64,000 nucleotides of DNA from Pseudobacteroides cellulosolvens ATCC 35603 = DSM 2933. GTDB taxonomy: Bacteria; Bacillota; Clostridia; Acetivibrionales; DSM-2933. Positions 18,233 to 27,280 of the stretch are shown piece by piece (positions within the stretch are counted from its first letter, which is position 1; every line of letters begins with the position of its first letter). The notes under the pieces were generated by a model. That model was not told the origin of the DNA and ran no database searches. It saw only the letters and a list, made by a program, of their open reading frames with translations. Location: NCBI RefSeq assembly GCF_001262605.1, contig NZ_LGTC01000001.1, forward strand, positions 930,001 through 994,000, read 5' to 3'. Made by a program: the position numbers and the translations under genes.

Positions 18233-19084
18233 TTATTTACACTTTTCATGTAATACCTTGCTAACCATCAAATGAGCTTCGTCAACATTTATGGGGAATT
18301 CGCCCTGATATAATCCTTGTTTTTTTAACATATATGCAAGCCTTGTTACAGGTGGTGCACTAACTCCAATTCTCTGTAGTGTCTCTTGATCGGCAAGTAC
18401 AGACCTTGTTGCACCGTCTAAGAGTATATTTCCTTTTTCCATTATTACAAGCCTCGAACAATATTCAGATAGAAGCTGAATTTTCTGTTCAACAACTACT
18501 ATGGTGATATTGTATTCCTGATTAAGTCTTCTTAATGTATTAAATATGTCCAGGCTGCCCTTTGGGTCCAATTCGGAAGTCGGTTCGTCCAGAACAAGTA
18601 TTTTGGGACGAAGTGCAATGGCGGAAGCAATTGCAACCCTTTGTTTCTGACCACCGGAAAGCTGTGAGGTAGAGTAGTGCCTTAGTTCGGAAATCCCGGT
18701 CATTTCAAGGCTTTCTTTTATCCTTTGGGCAATTTCAATTCTTGGTATATTTAAATTCTCAAGTCCAAAAGCAATTTCATCTTCTACACCAGTTGAAACT
18801 ATCTGTGCTTCAGGATCCTGAAAAACGCTTCCTACTGAATAGGCAATCTTGGCACAGCCATTATCAACAGTATCTTTACCATCCACCTTGACCTCGCCAT
18901 AAAAGTCCCCATGTAGAAAGTGGGGGATAACACCATTAAGGCATAAGGTAAGAGTGGATTTACCAGCTCCCGTAGGGCCGGCAATACCAACAAACTCACC
19001 TTCATTTATTTGAATATTAATATTGTTTAGAGCAGGTTCCTTTGTGTCGTTGTATATGAAGGACAACCCTTTTATATTGATCAT
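18233..19084 (-). CDS. ECF transporter ATP-binding subunit
   Basis: A 283-residue ABC ATPase of the EcfA family, the second member of the heterodimer. It has Walker A GPTGAGKST (36-44), the Q-loop FQDPEAQIV, the canonical signature LSGGQKQRVAI and Walker B ILVLDEPTSELD. The switch position reads VVEQKI in place of a histidine loop, a substitution also seen in other EcfA proteins. Its ATG overlaps the stop of the S component gene (ATGA), so both are translated together. Confidence 0.92.
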   Translation of the reverse strand: MINIKGLSFIYNDTKEPALNNINIQINEGEFVGIAGPTGAGKSTLTLCLNGVIPHFLHGDFYGEVKVDGKDTVDNGCAKIAYSVGSVFQDPEAQIVSTGVEDEIAFGLENLNIPRIEIAQRIKESLEMTGISELRHYSTSQLSGGQKQRVAIASAIALRPKILVLDEPTSELDPKGSLDIFNTLRRLNQEYNITIVVVEQKIQLLSEYCSRLVIMEKGNILLDGATRSVLADQETLQRIGVSAPPVTRLAYMLKKQGLYQGEFPINVDEAHLMVSKVLHEKCK

Positions 19085-19644
19085 TCCAGTTCCTTCTTTC
19101 CCGTTGCCATTTTTACCGGATAATAGATTAACTGTGCAATAATTGTGTTTGCAGCAGCTGTTACGATAACAACCATGAAGAGTCCCATTAAGGCAGGATT
19201 CTTAGGAGTCTTTACAAATAGTATGAGGAATTTTAAAATTGCCACATAAACCAAACCGCTGGTGAGGGTGCCAAATAAGGCAATTATAGCAGGTTTTAAT
19301 GTTATTTTGTTGATCATAGCCTTAAAAGGAAGCTTAATCATTCCAAAAACAACTAATGCTGCAACAGGTTCGCTTATAAAGTTGATGTAGGGGATCATTG
19401 ATTTTGTAGTGAAGTGACATACAGCAGCAGCGACAAGACCGATAAAGATTACCTCAAGAAATTTTGGCCTTATGAGAAATATGGCCATGCAATACATACC
19501 GATTATAAAGTTTGGCGTTATACCGAATATAGGCGGTGTAATAAGCCTTAATACCGCACCTGCTGCAAGTAATACAGCAACTAAAACAACGTCTGTTGCA
19601 CTTAAACCTTTTTTTACTACCTCTCTTTTAATAGCAGTTTCCAT
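19081..19644 (-). CDS. ECF transporter substrate-binding (S) component, probable tryptophan transporter
   Basis: A 187-residue membrane protein with about five or six hydrophobic helices. It is the first gene of the ECF operon and so the specificity subunit. Segments such as GAVLRLITPPIFGITPNF, and the overall pattern, resemble the TrpP-type S components as I remember them, which supports tryptophan as substrate. The strongest support is the leader: nine (T/G)AG triplets followed by an attenuator, the layout bound by the tryptophan-activated TRAP protein. Tryptophan excess would then shut off its own uptake. GGAGG precedes ATG 19644. An in-frame TTG at 19653 is less likely. Another S-component specificity cannot be excluded by eye. 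Confidence 0.7.
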   Translation of the reverse strand: METAIKREVVKKGLSATDVVLVAVLLAAGAVLRLITPPIFGITPNFIIGMYCMAIFLIRPKFLEVIFIGLVAAAVCHFTTKSMIPYINFISEPVAALVVFGMIKLPFKAMINKITLKPAIIALFGTLTSGLVYVAILKFLILFVKTPKNPALMGLFMVVIVTAAANTIIAQLIYYPVKMATGKKELE

Positions 19645-19733
19645 AAAAAACAACCTCCATAAATTTGATTGAAGGTTGAGTATAGAGAACGACGCAAAAT
19701 AACTTAATCCGCATAATTTTCTGTAAATTAAAA

Positions 19734-19757
19734 ATAGCCAGGGATTAACCTGGCTAT
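19734..19757 (-). terminator. Attenuator terminator in the ECF operon leader
   Basis: On the minus strand ATAGCCAGG (19757-19749) and CCTGGCTAT (19742-19734) form a 9-bp stem with a 6-base loop, followed by TTTTT. It lies about 90 bases upstream of the S component start and 20 bases after the triplet array. An alternative pairing of AGCCTG (19779-19774, overlapping the last GAG) with CAGGTT (19752-19747), helped by TGTA/TACA, would disrupt it. That pairing would act as an antiterminator. Confidence 0.8.
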
Positions 19758-19777
19758 GTAATTATACACTTTTCAGG

Positions 19778-19824
19778 CTCATCTCATCTCGTCTAGTCTA
19801 TATATTCTCTTCTCAACTCATCTA
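19778..19824 (-). promoter_or_regulatory. TRAP-like RNA-binding site: nine (T/G)AG triplets
   Basis: Read on the minus strand, nine triplets TAG, GAG, GAG, GAG, TAG, TAG, GAG, GAG, GAG start at 19824, 19819, 19814, 19809, 19800, 19795, 19790, 19785 and 19780. Each is separated by exactly two bases except one six-base gap (19806-19801). This is the binding pattern of the 11-subunit tryptophan RNA-binding attenuation protein of Bacillus. The array begins at the likely transcript start and overlaps the antiterminator arm. The protein itself (mtrB) is not encoded in this window. Confidence 0.78.
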
Positions 19825-19830
19825 TTATTA

Positions 19831-19859
19831 ATATTAACATGTAAATAATCCAAAGTCAA
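19831..19859 (-). promoter_or_regulatory. Sigma-A-type promoter of the ECF operon
   Basis: On the minus strand TTGACT (19859-19854), a 17-base spacer, then TAATAT (19836-19831). The predicted start of transcription falls at about 19825, right at the first triplet of the TRAP-like array. Confidence 0.7.
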
Positions 19860-19930
19860 TTATGGCATGAATGAAAAATTACTATGAGCTTTTTGGTTTT
19901 TAGGACTAATTTGGTTGCTTGCTTAGGCAT

Positions 19931-21166
19931 CTATTGGTATCTGAAATCTATAATCCTTTTGCTCTTCTTTTCACTTCTTGGTAATTCACCTATAGCTAAA
20001 ACTTCAGCTTCTATATGTATTCCAACCTTTTTCTTAAATTGATCGACTATTTTCTCTCTAACATCCTTGTCATCAGAGCTTAGCTCCTTTTCAACCCTTA
20101 AGGTCATTTCATCCTTGCCGTTTATGTGTTTTATAACAACCTGGTATTCGCTGCTTGCACCCTCAATATTTCTAAGGAGTTCATCAATCTGACCGGGATA
20201 AATATTTACACCTTTCACCTTTACCATGTCGTCTGTTCTTCCGATGATAACATCATGTCTCGGGTATGTAGAACCGCAAGGACAGTTACCTGGAATAAGG
20301 CGGGTGAGATCACGGGTTCTGTACCTTAGAAGCGGAGCACCTTCTTTTTTCAAGGTGGTAATAACAAGCTCACCGTATTCACCTTCTTTAAGCGGTTGGC
20401 ATGTTATCGGATCTATTATTTCAAAATAGAGGAAATCATCCCAATAATGAAGGCCAGTATGGTAATCACAATCTAAGGATATACCAGGACCATAAATCTC
20501 TGTAAGACCGTAAATATCATAAATATCTACTCCAAGCTCATTTTTAATCCTGTTTCGCATTTTTTCTCCCCAGCGTTCAGAACCGATTATACCTTTTTTT
20601 AAGTGAATCTGGGAGCGGATACCTCTTTTCTCAACCTCTTCGGCTAATACCAGTGCATAGGAAGATGTTGATGCAAATACTGTAGATTTCAAATCCATCA
20701 TCATCTGAAGCTGTTTGTCGGTGTTCCCAGGGCCCATAGGAATAGCCATGGCACCAACTTTTTCAACTCCAGCCTGAAAACCTATTCCTGCTGTCCAAAG
20801 TCCGTATCCCGGGGTGATCTGCACCCTGTCCAAAGGAGTGATTCCTGCGAGCTTGAAGCATCTTGCCATCATAATTGCCCAATCATCAACATCCTTACTG
20901 GTATATGGTATTATTACCGGTTTACCTGTAGTACCCGAGGAAGAATGGATTCTAACAACCTTTTCATCAGGAACAGCTTGAAGTCCTAATGGATAAGCAT
21001 CCCTCAATTCCTCCTTTGTAGTAAATGGCAGCTGACTTATGTCTTCTGGTGACATAATGTCACTTATGTTTACTCCTGATGTATTGAATTTGCTTTTGTA
21101 GAAAGGACTATCCTGGGACAATCTTTCCAATAGTTCCTTAAAAGACTCAAACTGTTCTCTTCTCAT
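19931..21166 (-). CDS. paaK: Phenylacetate-CoA ligase-type arylacetate-CoA ligase
   Basis: A 411-residue member of the PaaK branch of adenylate-forming enzymes, which join arylacetates to CoA with ATP cleavage to AMP. The phosphate-binding loop SSSGTTGKP is at about 75-83, the motif DIYGLTEIYGPG (about 215) supplies the adenine-binding Thr-Glu, and RYRTRDLT (about 280) carries the conserved Arg and Asp. The C-terminal AMP-binding domain follows (GRTDDMVKVKGVNIYP). It lies directly after iorA and iorB on the same strand. IOR makes or uses arylacetyl-CoA, so the three genes probably form one route between arylpyruvates and arylacetates. Substrate could be phenylacetate or indoleacetate. Confidence 0.88.
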   Translation of the reverse strand: MRREQFESFKELLERLSQDSPFYKSKFNTSGVNISDIMSPEDISQLPFTTKEELRDAYPLGLQAVPDEKVVRIHSSSGTTGKPVIIPYTSKDVDDWAIMMARCFKLAGITPLDRVQITPGYGLWTAGIGFQAGVEKVGAMAIPMGPGNTDKQLQMMMDLKSTVFASTSSYALVLAEEVEKRGIRSQIHLKKGIIGSERWGEKMRNRIKNELGVDIYDIYGLTEIYGPGISLDCDYHTGLHYWDDFLYFEIIDPITCQPLKEGEYGELVITTLKKEGAPLLRYRTRDLTRLIPGNCPCGSTYPRHDVIIGRTDDMVKVKGVNIYPGQIDELLRNIEGASSEYQVVIKHINGKDEMTLRVEKELSSDDKDVREKIVDQFKKKVGIHIEAEVLAIGELPRSEKKSKRIIDFRYQ

Positions 21167-21217
21167 CTTATCTGACTCCCTGTTTTATATTTCTGAAATA
21201 TATATAAAATTTTATAG

Positions 21218-21799
21218 TTATACAAATTCTACGCCTATATTAAATGCCTTTTTATTCAGCTCTATATATTTTGATGAAACATTTTCGCTGATTGCATTTA
21301 ATATATCCTCCTTGGAAAAGGGAAGGAACCCTGCAGCTGCAGTTACTCCAAGAAGTACGGTGTTTAAAGCTTTTACCGAGCCTGATTTTTCAGCTAAAGC
21401 ATATCCATCCACCATTATTTTATTAGATGAATTTTTATTAATATATTCCAAAATTGGTTCAACCTCATAGGATAAAGTGTTTAGTGAAGCAGTAACAGGC
21501 TTAATTATCCTTGTATTGACTACACATTTACCCTCAGGACTTAGCCTGGCAATATTCCTGGCCGCTTCCGCCGGCTCAAAGCCTATCAACAAATCAGCAG
21601 CACCATAGGGGATTACGGGGCTTAATATTTCATCGCCAATCCTTACATGGCTTACAACACAGCCTCCTCTTTGAGCCATACCGATTGTCTCAGAGGTTCG
21701 TACAAAATAACCTGCTTCTATGGCTGAAGCTGCAAGCAGCCTTGATGCAAGAACTGTTCCTTGACCACCGACTCCTGCAATTAATATATCAAATTTCAT
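21218..21799 (-). CDS. iorB: Indolepyruvate ferredoxin oxidoreductase, beta subunit
   Basis: A 193-residue gamma-type domain of the 2-oxoacid:ferredoxin oxidoreductase family. It begins FDILIAGVGGQGTVLASRLLA and contains TSETIGMAQRGGCVVSHVRIG, both typical of IorB. Together with IorA it oxidises arylpyruvates from aromatic amino acids to arylacetyl-CoA, CO2 and reduced ferredoxin, or runs in reverse to make the amino acids. Its ATG overlaps the iorA stop (ATGA) and GGAGGTG precedes it. Confidence 0.93.
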   Translation of the reverse strand: MKFDILIAGVGGQGTVLASRLLAASAIEAGYFVRTSETIGMAQRGGCVVSHVRIGDEILSPVIPYGAADLLIGFEPAEAARNIARLSPEGKCVVNTRIIKPVTASLNTLSYEVEPILEYINKNSSNKIMVDGYALAEKSGSVKALNTVLLGVTAAAGFLPFSKEDILNAISENVSSKYIELNKKAFNIGVEFV

Positions 21800-23583
21800 T
21801 TATTAGCACCTCCTATAGCACCTACAGGGCAAATTTGAGAACAAAGTGTACAGCCATAGCATAAGGACTTTTCGATTACTACTTTGCCGTCAATGATACT
21901 CATACCGGGGCAACCTGCCTCACGAATACACTTCTTACATAAGGTGCATTTTTCATTCACTGCTTGTATGTTGGACTGTTTTTGTAATGCAATGCATGGA
22001 GCTTCAAAAATAACTACAGAAGGTCCATTATAAGAAACATTTTCTTTAACAGCATCAATGGCCTCTTTTTGATTTAGGGGATTGGCTTTTGTAATTTTCT
22101 TTACACCGCAAGCTTTTACCATACCATAAATATCAACCTTTTCAGAAATGCTTCTCATCATGGTTTTACCTGTCCCGGGATGGGGCTGGTTACCGGTCAT
22201 GGCTGTTGTGCTGTTATCTAAAATTACTACAGTAATATCTGTATTGTTGTAAACCGCATTTATTATTCCTGGAATTCCTGTATGGAAGAATGTGGAGTCT
22301 CCGATAAATGCTATATGCTTAACATCCGGCTCTACTCTTTGCAAGCCTTGAGCGATTGTTATGCCGGCACCCATACAAAGGCATGTGTCAACCATATCAA
22401 GAGGCTTGGCATTTCCAAGGGTATAGCAGCCTATGTCGCCTGAAAAAACAGCCTTTTGGTTTTTCAATGCAGTTTTGACAGCATAAAATGAAGCTCTATG
22501 GGGACAACCTGCACATAATACAGGCGGTCTTACCGGAAGCTCGGGAGGGGAGAGAGGTTTTACCTCGTCAGCATCGATCCCAATAAATTTTGCTACAGCA
22601 GTTTTTACCAGTTCATAGCTGTATTCACCGGCATAGGGAAGATGCCCTGTTTTTTTACCCAGTACTGAAATTTTATATCCATTTGATGCTTTTAGCTCAA
22701 GAAGGCTTTCTTCTATAACGGGATCAAGCTCTTCAAATACCAGTATTTCATCAAGCCCGTCAATGAAATCCATACCCAGCTTTTGCGGGAATGGATAGGG
22801 GGTACCAATCTTCATTAACTTTATATCCTTATTAAAAGATGAAAGAACATCCTTTATATATGCATAGGCAATACCTGAAGCAGCTATGCCTTTATTTCCT
22901 TGACCGGTTATCTTATTGTATTTAAGGTTTGAAAATATATCACTTATCTTTTTCTGAGTTTCTTCAAGTTGAACATGTTTTCTATATGAAAGGCTGGGGA
23001 ATATAACCCAACGTGGATCTTTTACAAAACCGTCCGCCTTGTGCCTTTCTCCCAATTCAGGGATTTCCAATGTGCTGCATGAATGACATATTCTTGTGGT
23101 AGGTCTGAAAAAAACCGGCAGCCCTACTTGCTCCGAATGTTGAAAAGCTGCTTGTATCATCTCGAAAGCCTCTTCAGGGGAGGAAGGATCGAAAACAGGA
23201 AGGTTTGAAAACCGTGCAAAGTGTCGTGTGTCCTGCTCTGTCTGTGATGAAAAAGGACCTGGATCATCCGCTACAAGGACAACCATTCCTCCTTTTATAC
23301 CAATATATGAAAGGCTCATCAACGGGTCTGATGCTACATTAAGCCCAACCTGCTTCATTGTTACAAGGGACCTTGCTCCTGCATATGCTGCTCCTGCTGC
23401 TACCTCAAGTGCAACCTTTTCGTTTACCGACCATTCTACATAAATATGTCCGGGATTGTTTTCTGCAATACTCTCAAGCACTTCGGTGGAAGGTGTTCCT
23501 GGATATCCTGAAACGAGATTTACACCGGCTTTTATTGCACCAAGGGCAATGGCTTCATTACCCATAATTACTTTTTTATACAT
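21796..23583 (-). CDS. iorA: Indolepyruvate ferredoxin oxidoreductase, alpha subunit
   Basis: The 595-residue large subunit carries thiamine diphosphate and two [4Fe-4S] clusters. The pyrimidine-binding domain is N-terminal (GNEAIALGAIKAGVNLVSGY). CAGCPHRASFYAVK lies near 350. The TPP motif runs from GDSTFFHTG to LDNSTTAMTGNQ. The C-terminal ferredoxin-like domain has CTLCKKCIREAGCP and CYGCTLCSQICP. An upstream frame extension to 23637 is open, but GGAGG sits 8 bases before ATG 23583. It leads the iorA-iorB-paaK operon, next to a probable tryptophan transporter. Confidence 0.94.
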   Translation of the reverse strand: MYKKVIMGNEAIALGAIKAGVNLVSGYPGTPSTEVLESIAENNPGHIYVEWSVNEKVALEVAAGAAYAGARSLVTMKQVGLNVASDPLMSLSYIGIKGGMVVLVADDPGPFSSQTEQDTRHFARFSNLPVFDPSSPEEAFEMIQAAFQHSEQVGLPVFFRPTTRICHSCSTLEIPELGERHKADGFVKDPRWVIFPSLSYRKHVQLEETQKKISDIFSNLKYNKITGQGNKGIAASGIAYAYIKDVLSSFNKDIKLMKIGTPYPFPQKLGMDFIDGLDEILVFEELDPVIEESLLELKASNGYKISVLGKKTGHLPYAGEYSYELVKTAVAKFIGIDADEVKPLSPPELPVRPPVLCAGCPHRASFYAVKTALKNQKAVFSGDIGCYTLGNAKPLDMVDTCLCMGAGITIAQGLQRVEPDVKHIAFIGDSTFFHTGIPGIINAVYNNTDITVVILDNSTTAMTGNQPHPGTGKTMMRSISEKVDIYGMVKACGVKKITKANPLNQKEAIDAVKENVSYNGPSVVIFEAPCIALQKQSNIQAVNEKCTLCKKCIREAGCPGMSIIDGKVVIEKSLCYGCTLCSQICPVGAIGGANK

Positions 23584-23625
23584 GTTGATGACCTCCAAAA
23601 TGCTTCTAAATAGCTCAATATAAAA

Positions 23626-23654
23626 ATTATAAGCCAAAATTTAAAGGAAGTAAA
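23626..23654 (-). promoter_or_regulatory. Promoter of the iorA-iorB-paaK operon
   Basis: On the minus strand TTTACT (23654-23649), a 17-base spacer, then TATAAT (23631-23626), about 43 bases before the iorA start. Confidence 0.6.
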
Positions 23655-23785
23655 GCTTGGTTTAGAATTATGTTAAGTAAATTAATAGTGTCTAAAAAAA
23701 CTGAAACTCGGTGAAATGAAGTAATGCAGGCACTACTAATTCCTCATTAAAACATAAACTTTGAAAATCATTAAGATTACCACAA

Positions 23786-23817
23786 AAATCCCAGTGAGAA
23801 AGACCCCACCGGGATTT
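23786..23817 (-). terminator. Terminator downstream of the GH11 xylanase gene
   Basis: AAATCCCAGTG (23786-23796) pairs with CACCGGGATTT (23807-23817) along 11 bp with one wobble pair, followed on the minus strand by T-rich sequence. A second, looser hairpin (AAAAACCC with GGGTTTTT, about 23847-23890) lies between it and the stop codon. Confidence 0.7.
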
Positions 23818-23890
23818 AGTTTAAAAGCCAATTAGTATTTAACAATAAAAACCCTTGCAATTTTGCAAACCTAGACATCTATAGGGGTTT

Positions 23891-25003
23891 TTACTTGATT
23901 TCCAGATAATCCAAGAAAGCATCCCATTGTCCATTATCAGATGTACAAACGAGCTGGATTTCTTGATTTCCGGTTCCATGGCTGACATTGTTTATGGTAT
24001 ATACTGCGGGATAACTACCGCCGAAGTAGAAGGTACCCTTAGTCACACCGCCAATTTTCAAGTCGACTCTGGCCATGTTGGAGTTATTCGAACAACCGCG
24101 AAGTGAAAAACTATGGGTGCCGGTTGAAAAATACTTTGTGAATTTCACCAAGTCATTATTGCCGTATAAAGCAACTCCGGAGAACGGAGAACTGATATTT
24201 CCTGTATACTGGCCGCCTTTTGCCATGCTCTCGCATTCTGTTCTGGCAGTTGTACTGCTATAAGATGTTGGGGCTGGGGTAGCTGTATAGGTATTTGTAT
24301 TAGTAGCACTTGATCCGCCTATAGTAAGTGTATTGGTTGTAACATTTGCACTACCACTGCTTTGGTAGCCTTCTACAGTAAAGGCAACTTCATACAGCTT
24401 GCCCATTGGCATTCCTAAGCTTTCCCACTTTTTAAAGTGTTCGCTGACAGAAATGGTTCCGCTTGTGCGTTTTGATTGACGTACACTCCAATACTGATAA
24501 AAGGTTGTATTACCTATAATGGAAGGTTGGTTGACACGAGTGGTCTGATATATATCATATGTGCCACCGTCAACGGTAATTGTACCCTTAAACGTTCCGG
24601 TAGGACGATAGGTACCCCAGTTATCTACTATATAAAATTCTATAAGTGAGGATTTCGTCCACCCATATACACACAAATAGGAGTTGCCACCTGGATTAAA
24701 GGTAGAGGCATAGTTTATTGACATGTTTCCGATCTGTTGATGTGTCTTGGTTGCATCGAATTTTTTACCTTTACGGAACAAAGCATTTCCAATGTTACTC
24801 CACTGGCAGTTAAATGTACCGCCGCTGTTGAGTGTCATGCTTGTTGTTCCATAATCCTTCCAAAGCTCATAGTTGTAATTGTCCTGAGTACCTGTTTGAT
24901 TTGAGGTTAGAGTTGTTGCTGCTTGCACATTTATTGTGCACAAAGCAAATACGAGGGAAAAAGTTAATAACCTAACAAAATTCACCAATGTTTTTTGTTT
25001 CAT
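23891..25003 (-). CDS. Secreted GH11 endo-1,4-beta-xylanase with C-terminal xylan-binding module
   Basis: A 370-residue extracellular xylanase. After the signal peptide (cleavage near residue 28, NVQA), a GH11 jelly-roll domain fills about 35-230. The nucleophile Glu122 is in [12 protein letters not shown] and the acid/base Glu211 in [11 protein letters not shown] Ser/Thr linker (232-252) joins a C-terminal carbohydrate-binding module (about 255-370, [14 protein letters not shown]...[11 protein letters not shown]). This looks like CBM36, or possibly CBM6. The WDAxLDYLEI end matches the calcium-dependent xylan binders. There is no dockerin, so it is a free enzyme rather than a cellulosome subunit. 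It fits the CE6 esterase and the xylose operon in the same window. AAGGAG precedes the ATG. Confidence 0.92.
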   Translation of the reverse strand: MKQKTLVNFVRLLTFSLVFALCTINVQAATTLTSNQTGTQDNYNYELWKDYGTTSMTLNSGGTFNCQWSNIGNALFRKGKKFDATKTHQQIGNMSINYASTFNPGGNSYLCVYGWTKSSLIEFYIVDNWGTYRPTGTFKGTITVDGGTYDIYQTTRVNQPSIIGNTTFYQYWSVRQSKRTSGTISVSEHFKKWESLGMPMGKLYEVAFTVEGYQSSGSANVTTNTLTIGGSSATNTNTYTATPAPTSYSSTTARTECESMAKGGQYTGNISSPFSGVALYGNNDLVKFTKYFSTGTHSFSLRGCSNNSNMARVDLKIGGVTKGTFYFGGSYPAVYTINNVSHGTGNQEIQLVCTSDNGQWDAFLDYLEIK

Positions 25004-25679
25004 TTTACATTCTCCTTACTTTTTACTTTTACTTATAATTACTGTTTTGCAATGCATAAATACAAGGCCAAGTCAGGAAAAAAGGCTAACAAAAGTCACC
25101 CCCCTTATCGATCTTCCTGATTAAGACCTTAAGGAATGATTAAAATCAGGTACAATTATTGCATAAATAAAGAAAAGCTACGGAAGTACAAACCAGAGAC
25201 ACAATTTTAAGATACTGTAATGTGAAAATATCCTTACATAAATAAGTAGTTATTCAGTGGGATTAAATAAGAATTTAAATGTAATACGAGAACTACCAGT
25301 TGAAAGGTTGGTTATTAACCTAAGCAGAATGTAGAGTGTAAATATGGAAAAAATACACTCATAAAAATATTATAATATACAGAAATTCTTCCGTCAAGAT
25401 ATGAATTTTTCACAATAAATATCTCATGAAATGCACCTAGCAACTTTGATCATTACCTTTTTGTATATATTATTTTTTAAGTTTAAAAGATTAATTCTTT
25501 GTAAATAATTAAATTAAGGGATGACTAAAAGATTACTTTCGATTTCTAAACTCGTGTTCACTAGTTAAGTCAAAATGTGAGCGGAATTTATAGAGGAAGT
25601 TATATTTTAGTTATTAATACGAATAGCTCTTTTATAAAGTCAGCCTAAATTGATAATTTAGCAAATTTATGGAGGAAAA
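25004..25679. other. 676-base intergenic region with a possible operator
   Basis: No credible gene was found. It holds the divergent starts of the xylanase gene (minus) and the germination operon (plus). CCTGATT (25116-25122) and AATCAGG (25144-25150) form an inverted repeat around CCTTAAGG (25127-25134), about 110 bases before the xylanase start. This could be an operator for it. The remainder is AT-rich, with no clear promoter or RNA structure. Confidence 0.4.
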
Positions 25680-27275
25680 ATGTTCAAACACTTGAAAAGA
25701 ATTTTTACATACACAAAACTAAATGCTATTAATCAAAATTTGAATAATGAAAAGCAAAATAGCAAAAAAGATAATAAAATACCGAAATCAATAAATAAAA
25801 TTAAGGATATGCTGGAAGAGCGGTTTTCCGAATGCAGCGATTTTGTTATCAGGGAACTCCTGATCGGGAAAGATGGCTCAACTCAAGTGGTTATTGCTTA
25901 TATTGACGGTATGGTGAATAAGCAATTGATTAACTCAGACATATTGAAACCAATAATGATTGAGAGTGATTTTATAAATCTGAATCAGAGTTCTAAAGGC
26001 AAATCAACATTAAGTCTGTTTAAAGAAAAACTTATTTGTACCAGTGATATTCAGGAAGAAAACAGCTTCGATGAGAGTATTTCCTCCATACTTTCGGGCG
26101 ATACTATGATTTTCATGGACGATTGTGATTCAGCTTTAAAAGTTTCACTTCGATACTGGGATAAAAGAAGTGTTGAGGAACCGGCTACTGATGCGGTAAT
26201 TCGTGGTCCGAGAGAAGGGTTTACAGAAACTCTTCGTACAAATACTACTTTATTAAGAAGAAAAATTAAAAACACAAAATTAAAATTTGAGACAATGAAA
26301 GTAGGAGAACATACCAATACAGATGTCTGCATATGCTATATAAAAGGAATTGCAAACAATGAAGTAATTAAAATGGTAAAAGAAAGGATTGGAAGGATTA
26401 AAACTGATGCCATACTTGATTCAGGATATATTGAAGAATTTATTCAAGACTCCAAATTAGGGTTATTCCCTACGGTAGGAAACAGTGAGAAGCCTGATAT
26501 CGTGGCTGGAAAAATATTAGAAGGGCGTGTTGCCATACTATGTGATGGAACTCCTTTCGTCCTTACTGTCCCATACCTTTTTGTTGAAGCTATACAATCA
26601 AGCGAGGATTATTATACCAGATCCATTTATGCAACAATGAGTAGATTTGTTAGATTAATGGCACTTGTAATTACTATCTTTTTACCAGCACTTTATGTAG
26701 CACTGGTTACATTTCACCATGATATTATTCCCTATAAGCTTTTGTTAACTATGACAGCTGCCCGGGAGGGAATTCCATTTAGTGCACTGACGGAGGCATT
26801 AATAATGGTAATCACATTTGAGCTTCTCCGTGAAGCTGGAATAAGGATGCCTAGAGCAATTGGACAGGCAGTAAGTATAGTAGGAGCATTAGTTATAGGA
26901 GATGCTGCCGTAAAAGCAGGGCTTGTAAGTACACCTATGGTCATAGTAATAGCTGTAACTGCTATATCAAGTTTTATAGTATCATCCATAGCAGGAACTC
27001 TTTTGTTTATGCGAGTAGTTTTAATGTTAGCAGGTAACATTATAGGAATTCTTGGTATCTTACTGGTGTTCGTTGCGTTTTTTATTCATATGTGCAAGTT
27101 AAAGTCTTTTGGCGTAAATTATTTAACTCCTTTTACACCGTTAAGCGGCTCTGATCTGAAGGATGCTTTTGTACGTGTTCCTCTATGGGCTATGTTTACA
27201 AGGCCAAAGGAATTAACCTGGGAGCATGGAGGAAATGCAAAATTCAAAAATAGGCATAAGAAGGAAGGTAGATAG
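25680..27275 (+). CDS. Spore germination protein, GerA family A subunit
   Basis: At 531 residues this is a typical GerAA/GerKA subunit of a nutrient germinant receptor in the spore inner membrane. An N-terminal soluble domain contains the hallmark AVIRGPREGFTETLRTNTTLLRRKI (from about 176). Four or five membrane helices follow at about 320-480, then a short basic tail. The gene starts the operon A-C-small-B. A subunits form the oligomeric ion channel of the receptor. The presence of the operon shows that the organism sporulates. Confidence 0.92.
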   Translation: MFKHLKRIFTYTKLNAINQNLNNEKQNSKKDNKIPKSINKIKDMLEERFSECSDFVIRELLIGKDGSTQVVIAYIDGMVNKQLINSDILKPIMIESDFINLNQSSKGKSTLSLFKEKLICTSDIQEENSFDESISSILSGDTMIFMDDCDSALKVSLRYWDKRSVEEPATDAVIRGPREGFTETLRTNTTLLRRKIKNTKLKFETMKVGEHTNTDVCICYIKGIANNEVIKMVKERIGRIKTDAILDSGYIEEFIQDSKLGLFPTVGNSEKPDIVAGKILEGRVAILCDGTPFVLTVPYLFVEAIQSSEDYYTRSIYATMSRFVRLMALVITIFLPALYVALVTFHHDIIPYKLLLTMTAAREGIPFSALTEALIMVITFELLREAGIRMPRAIGQAVSIVGALVIGDAAVKAGLVSTPMVIVIAVTAISSFIVSSIAGTLLFMRVVLMLAGNIIGILGILLVFVAFFIHMCKLKSFGVNYLTPFTPLSGSDLKDAFVRVPLWAMFTRPKELTWEHGGNAKFKNRHKKEGR

Positions 27276-27280
27276 AATTT

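Noticed and set aside
19778..19824. T-box leader in front of the ECF operon
   Set aside because: No T-box sequence or specifier hairpin is visible. The regular (T/G)AG triplets with two-base spacing point to a TRAP site.
25150..25250. Cyclic-di-GMP riboswitch upstream of the germination operon
   Set aside because: Short similarity around GCTACGG and AAACCA was noticed, but the conserved core and helices are absent.
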